Source of the DNA: UBA7330 sp965243485
GTDB lineage: Bacteria; Bacteroidota; Bacteroidia; Cytophagales; Cyclobacteriaceae
Reading direction: 5' to 3'
DNA: 64,000 bases
Assembly: GCA_965243485.1 (NCBI GenBank)
Contig: CBDEVP010000001.1
Location: 1,178,001-1,242,000, forward strand
In this document: piece after piece, positions 60,287-64,000 of the stretch
Layout: each line of letters starts with the position of its first letter
Numbering within the stretch: the stretch's first letter is position 1
The notes under the pieces: generated by a model
The model's database searches: none
What the model saw: only the letters and a program-made list of their open reading frames with translations
What the model was told of the DNA's origin: nothing
Translations under genes and position numbers: made by a program

Positions 60287-62098
60287 ATGAAAAGTTTGCT
60301 CTCTCTTTTCCTCGTCGGTTCATTCATTTTAGCCTCTGCTCAGACCCACAACCTCTACGAAATTTCTTTTCCCAATGCAGTCCACCATGAAGCGGAGATC
60401 ACTGCAACGTTCGATAATCTGGAGGATAAGGTTTTGGAAGTCAGGATGAACCGGACCTCCCCGGGGAGATATGCTTTGCATGAATTTGCAAAAAATGTCT
60501 ACAATGTAAAAGCAACAGACGGTCAGGGAAATGATTTGGAGATTACCAGACCGGACCCCTACTCCTGGCTGGTTTCCGGGCATGATGGAACAGTTGTTGT
60601 TTCTTACACCCTGTTTGCTAATCATGGGGATGGCACCTACTCCCAGATAGATGAGACTCATGCCCACCTGAACATCCCTGCTACATTTATGTATGCTCCT
60701 GCCCTGGCATTACGACCCAACAAGGTGACCTTCAATGTGAGAGAGGATCTGAACTGGAAAGTGGCTACACAACTGAAGTCTGTCGAAGGAAATACTTACT
60801 ACGCACCTGACCTCCAGTATTTCATGGACAGTCCCACGGAGATCAGCGACTACCAGATGCGCTCTTTTACAGAAACTTCAAATGGCAAAGAATATGATAT
60901 CCGTTTTGTGTTGCATCATCAGGGTACGGAAGCCGAGCTCGATGAATATTTTGAAAAAGTGAAAAAGGTGGTGAGGCAGCAAACAGCTGTTTATGGAGAA
61001 TTGCCTGATTTTGATTTTGGTCAATACACTTTTCTTGCTTGCTATATGCCCCAGGTAGACGGAGATGGGATGGAGCATAGGAATTCAACCATCCTCACCC
61101 GCACCCTTTCACTGGCAGATGGGGGCATGCAAAATAATATCAGCACTGTGTCACATGAATTTTTTCATGCCTGGAATGTGGAGAGGATCAGGCCGATCTC
61201 ACTCGAACCATTTGACTTCACAGAAACGAATATGTCCGGTGAACTGTGGTTTGCCGAGGGATTTACCAGCTACTACACCGACCTGATCCTTTGCCGGGCA
61301 GGACCGATCAGCCAGGAGGATTACATCAAAGGACTTGCGGGAGGACTTAATTATGTCTGGAACAGTCCGGCACGTGAGTATTTCAATCCGATAGAAATGA
61401 GTTATCAGGCACCGTTTGCTGATGCTGCCAGGTCGGTGGATCCGGTCAACCGGGAAAATACTTTCATTTCTTATTATACTTATGGAAGCGTGCTCGGACT
61501 TGCCCTTGATCTTAGCCTTCGGGGATTGGACAATGAGCTTTCACTCGATGGATTCATGCAGGAAATGTGGAAAAAGCATGGAAAGACTGAGATCCCGTAC
61601 ACAGTGAAAGACATTGAAAGTACTCTGGTAGATTATTCGGGAAAAGAATTTGCATCCAGTTTCTTCGACAATTTCATCTATCAAAGCCAAATGCCGGATT
61701 ATGCCAAACTATTTGAACAGGCCGGGATCGATTTTTCACAACCAAAAATTGAGGCCTGGCTTGGGGTGTATGTCCGACCGACTGAAAATGGGTTGTACCT
61801 GATTACCAATCCTTATGAAGATGGTCCGGCCTACGAAGCGGGTCTGGATCAGGGGGACGTTATTACTTCAATCAACGATCAATCCGTGAAAGGCATCAAT
61901 GATCTTTCTGCTCTGATGAAAACGTTTGTTCCCGGTCAGATGGTGTCGGTTAGATTCATTCGCCATGGCCTGGAGAAAAAAACCATGCTGAAGTTTGGAG
62001 CCGATCCTTCCTATCAGACCTTGCCATTTGAATCCGCAGAAAAAAAAGTAAGCAAGGCTGCCAGGCAGTTTCGGGATAGCTGGCTGGGAGAGAAGTAG
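60287..62098 (+). CDS. M61 glycyl aminopeptidase-family metalloprotease with PDZ domain
   Basis: This 603-aa exported protein (signal peptide ends ASAQ) has the zinc motif HEFFH (290-294) followed by AWNVERIRP, and LWFAEGFTSYY carrying the third ligand Glu. A C-terminal PDZ domain (GVYVRPTENGLYLITNPYEDGPAYEAGLDQGDVI) follows. M61 peptidases remove N-terminal glycine or alanine residues in the periplasm. Zinc ligands are intact, so it should be active. No operon partner is seen. Confidence 0.93.
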   Translation: MKSLLSLFLVGSFILASAQTHNLYEISFPNAVHHEAEITATFDNLEDKVLEVRMNRTSPGRYALHEFAKNVYNVKATDGQGNDLEITRPDPYSWLVSGHDGTVVVSYTLFANHGDGTYSQIDETHAHLNIPATFMYAPALALRPNKVTFNVREDLNWKVATQLKSVEGNTYYAPDLQYFMDSPTEISDYQMRSFTETSNGKEYDIRFVLHHQGTEAELDEYFEKVKKVVRQQTAVYGELPDFDFGQYTFLACYMPQVDGDGMEHRNSTILTRTLSLADGGMQNNISTVSHEFFHAWNVERIRPISLEPFDFTETNMSGELWFAEGFTSYYTDLILCRAGPISQEDYIKGLAGGLNYVWNSPAREYFNPIEMSYQAPFADAARSVDPVNRENTFISYYTYGSVLGLALDLSLRGLDNELSLDGFMQEMWKKHGKTEIPYTVKDIESTLVDYSGKEFASSFFDNFIYQSQMPDYAKLFEQAGIDFSQPKIEAWLGVYVRPTENGLYLITNPYEDGPAYEAGLDQGDVITSINDQSVKGINDLSALMKTFVPGQMVSVRFIRHGLEKKTMLKFGADPSYQTLPFESAEKKVSKAARQFRDSWLGEK

Positions 62099-62201
62099 GC
62101 TAAACATCTCTACAGCTACTTATTCACAAGTAATTAGTGAATTCGTGGCTATTTATATACTGCAATTTGATTATTCATCATTACATATGCTGTTCTTGGA
62201 T

Positions 62202-62222
62202 ATCCTCGTTGCAAACGAGGAT
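62202..62222. repeat. short perfect hairpin
   Basis: ATCCTCGTT-GCA-AACGAGGAT is a perfect 9-bp inverted repeat with a 3-nt loop. It lies between the M61 gene and the toxin gene. There is no T-run, so it is a repeat unit or weak terminator. Confidence 0.45.
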
Positions 62223-62280
62223 CAGATGGGCGGGTTAAAACAAGGGAAGCTTTGATTATTGGATAATTAATATCCAAAAT

Positions 62281-62577
62281 TTATTCTCCAGGTTTGTCCT
62301 GACGGTTGTCCTGAACAGCAATGACATATATTTTACTCTTTTCTGTCATGTAAAATACTGTTGTAAACTTATGCAAAACAGCCCTGCGGAGCTCAGGATA
62401 TTTTTGGGATTGAGGGTAAAGGGTAGGAAATCTGACTACTATTCTTTCAAAACTTTCAAGCAGCTTCTCAAAAGCATCTACTTCATTAGATGTGAATTGT
62501 TTCTGAAGATACCGCCGAATACTTTTTGCATTTTTTAAAGACCTTTCTGTCCATTCAACCTCCATGGGTTCAGGCAT
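62281..62577 (-). CDS. RelE/ParE-family toxin
   Basis: This 98-aa protein has the ParE-like pattern WTERSLKNAKSIRRYLQKQF, FERIVVRFPTLYPQSQ and RRAVLHKFTTVFYMTEKSKIYVIAVQDNRQDKP. RelE-family toxins either cut mRNA on the ribosome or poison DNA gyrase; the ParE-like subfamily is favoured by the C-terminal VxAVxxxRQ region, but the activity is not decided. The start overlaps the antitoxin gene by 8 bp. Confidence 0.88.
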   Translation of the reverse strand: MPEPMEVEWTERSLKNAKSIRRYLQKQFTSNEVDAFEKLLESFERIVVRFPTLYPQSQKYPELRRAVLHKFTTVFYMTEKSKIYVIAVQDNRQDKPGE

Positions 62578-62812
62578 CTGACTTTAACCTTTTCCAGAAC
62601 TCCCCACTTGAAATTATTCGATACTCTTTGACATCATTTATACCAAGTTGAATGTTCTTCTGCTGCTCTTCAGTCAAAGTATTCCACCAGTCATTTTTGG
62701 TTGCTGTATCGGAAAGCTTAATGGAATTGAGCAAATTCAATAAAGCAGGATCGTCTAAATCCTGGAGCCATTGAGTCAATTCCTTCTTAATGATTTCTTC
62801 TTCTGTTTCCAT
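62570..62812 (-). CDS. addiction-module antitoxin
   Basis: This 80-aa acidic protein has MNW-free sequence EEEIIKKELTQWLQDL and a tail LTEEQQKNIQLGINDVKEYRIISSGEFWKRL that resembles the C-terminus of the putative-addiction-module component family. It precedes and overlaps the toxin gene, the standard order. The promoter would lie in the AT-rich 62813-62900 region. Confidence 0.8.
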   Translation of the reverse strand: METEEEIIKKELTQWLQDLDDPALLNLLNSIKLSDTATKNDWWNTLTEEQQKNIQLGINDVKEYRIISSGEFWKRLKSDA

Positions 62813-62916
62813 TCGGTTTCCTGTTGCTCAATAAAATTAATAATTATTCAAACAAATTATCCTCGCATTTTAGAACCTAATATTAGCATTCGTAGACTTT
62901 CTTAATAATTGTAGAA

Positions 62917-62940
62917 GCTCAAGCGGACTTTTTAGCCTGG
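62917..62940. repeat. dispersed short repeat, copy 2
   Basis: GCTCAAGCGGACTTTTTAGC-CTGG matches the copy at 58500-58523 in 21 of 24 positions, differing only in the central hairpin. It lies upstream of the YfcC-type transporter gene. Confidence 0.5.
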
Positions 62941-63011
62941 TATCGGTTTCTAAAAGAGTGAACCAGCCATGTCTATCCAATTTAATATCTTTCGGACTGA
63001 CCCCTTCCAAA

Positions 63012-64000
63012 ATGAACCTTAAAAACCTAAAAGTTCCTCATGTATTTGTACTACTGGCATCGGTCATCCTGGTGTGCAGTATCCTGACCTATTTCATTCC
63101 TTCTGGAGAATATGAAAGGCAGGATAGACAGATCGGACAACTCGCACGTACAGTAGTAATTCCCGGGACTTTCCAGGAATTGCCCAAACACATCTCTTTC
63201 AAAGGTATTTTCCTGGGCGATCAGGTTGCAGGACATGCTTCACCGGTAAGCATCCTGCAATACCTCTCAGCCATCCCCAGGGGAATGGAACAGGCCGCAG
63301 ATATCATCTTTTTCATTTTTATCATTGGTGGTGCTTTTAGTATCATCAACCGTACCGGAACCATCGTGGCAGTGATCCAGGCCCTTTTAAAGAGATTTTC
63401 CAGCAGTGGCATTGCCCTAACTATCGTTGTGATGGTCGCCATCTCCATCGGAGGATCTACGATCGGGATGGGAGAAGAGCTTATTCCGCTGGTGCCCTTC
63501 TTTCTTCTGTTGAGCAAAGAGCTTGGGTATGACCGTATCTTCGGACTGGCACTCGTATTCCTGGCTGCTGAGGTTGGTTTTGCTGCGGCTACTACCAACC
63601 CATTTACGGTCCAGATAGCTCAGGGCATCGCTGAAGTGCCGCCAGGGAGCGGGATCGGATTCAGGACTTTGTTTTACCTGGTGATCATCACGATTTCCAT
63701 CATCTATGTAATCCGGTACGGAAACAGGATTAAAAAAGACCCCACCCGATCACACATGGAAGATGACGATTTTTCCATGGATGATTATGACATTGAAGAC
63801 CACACGTTGAACACCCGGCATATTATGATCATCCTGGTCAGCATGATCATTTTTGCAGGCATTTTATATGCCGTACAGACCATGGGCTGGTGGCTGGCAG
63901 AGATGAGTGGAGGCTTCCTGCTCATGGGGCTTGTGGCAGCGATCATCAGTGGAATGAGTATCAAAGAGACCGTATCTGCATTTGTACGTGGATTGGAAGA
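63012..64000 (+). CDS. YfcC-family (DcuC-type) transporter, 3' truncated by the window
   Basis: The open frame starts with ATG at 63012 and runs to the end of the window without a stop, giving the first ~329 residues. It is strongly hydrophobic: helices at about 10-30 and 95-115, then repeated segments such as GIALTIVVMVAISIGGSTIG and GEELIPLVPFFLLLSKELGYD, with AAATTNPFTVQIAQGIAE. These are typical of YfcC/DcuC-type carriers for C4-dicarboxylates or basic amino acids; the substrate is unclear. The gene is partial. Confidence 0.9.
   Translation, partial: MNLKNLKVPHVFVLLASVILVCSILTYFIPSGEYERQDRQIGQLARTVVIPGTFQELPKHISFKGIFLGDQVAGHASPVSILQYLSAIPRGMEQAADIIFFIFIIGGAFSIINRTGTIVAVIQALLKRFSSSGIALTIVVMVAISIGGSTIGMGEELIPLVPFFLLLSKELGYDRIFGLALVFLAAEVGFAAATTNPFTVQIAQGIAEVPPGSGIGFRTLFYLVIITISIIYVIRYGNRIKKDPTRSHMEDDDFSMDDYDIEDHTLNTRHIMIILVSMIIFAGILYAVQTMGWWLAEMSGGFLLMGLVAAIISGMSIKETVSAFVRGLE

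Noticed and set aside
62099..62280. Gene or RNA between the M61 peptidase and the toxin gene
   Set aside because: No open frame of note; only a 9-bp hairpin and AT-rich sequence.

Overview
The window comes from a member of the phylum Bacteroidota, most likely Cytophagales-like (the phylum is well supported, the order is my inference). The evidence is a type-B ribosomal protein L31, OmpA/PD40 proteins, many lipoproteins with a Cys directly after a short signal peptide, an AsmA protein, a Wzi/RemB-like outer-membrane protein, and promoters of the Bacteroidota form TTTG-N19/20-TAnnTTTG. A perfect example of that promoter precedes the L31 gene. Leader sequences are short and Shine-Dalgarno sites are weak throughout.

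Region 1-6757 is a complete type II-C CRISPR-Cas locus inserted between the 3' end of lipA (1-66) and a bestrophin-like gene. In order it holds a tracrRNA on the minus strand (about 92-175), recognised from an anti-repeat, a nexus hairpin and a UUCG-capped terminator; a two-gene minus-strand module resembling a BrnT-type toxin plus a 48-residue partner (194-581); cas9 (1131 aa), cas1 and cas2 on the plus strand; a minus-strand terminator; and an array of 17 identical 36-bp repeats with 16 spacers of 29-30 bp. The array reads in the crRNA sense on the minus strand. Each repeat contains a promoter-like GTTG-N19-TATTATTG that would start transcription at the next spacer. A repeat-like fragment and a perfect 15-bp inverted repeat sit directly upstream of cas9. 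The toxin-like pair and the extra repeat-like element are the least explained parts of the window.

Region 6758-17318 is a long, tightly packed minus-strand gene run, probably two or more operons: Wzi-like outer-membrane protein, MsbA-like ABC exporter, small membrane protein, GmhA-like isomerase, ComM/YifB ATPase, ceramidase-like hydrolase, D-threonine aldolase-like enzyme, GH3 beta-N-acetylhexosaminidase and bestrophin. It ends 23 bp from the array. Region 17409-27228 runs on the plus strand: L31, a GlmU-like nucleotidyltransferase, DNA polymerase III delta', a retropepsin-like zinc protease plus RimK, HemC, a lipoprotein cyclophilin, an RmlD-like reductase and a very large cytochrome-c/HEAT-repeat lipoprotein.

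Region 27262-49532 is mostly minus strand: an AsmA protein, an aldehyde dehydrogenase, two OmpA proteins, and a probable seven-gene operon uvrA-tpiA-prmA-(1620-aa envelope protein)-M20 peptidase-dsbD-M23 peptidase. From 49707 onward come an ECF sigma factor with an overlapping small partner, endonuclease III, a class C beta-lactamase-like hydrolase, a molybdenum-carrier-like protein, an SMP-30 lactonase, an S9 peptidase, a cytochrome c lipoprotein with an FNR/CRP-like palindrome upstream, a methyltransferase, a probably frameshifted membrane protein, a membrane-anchored MutS-like ATPase, an M61 peptidase, a RelE/ParE-type toxin-antitoxin pair and the start of a YfcC-type transporter. Intergenic spaces between 51 and 63 kb carry several palindromic dispersed repeats (REP/MITE-like).
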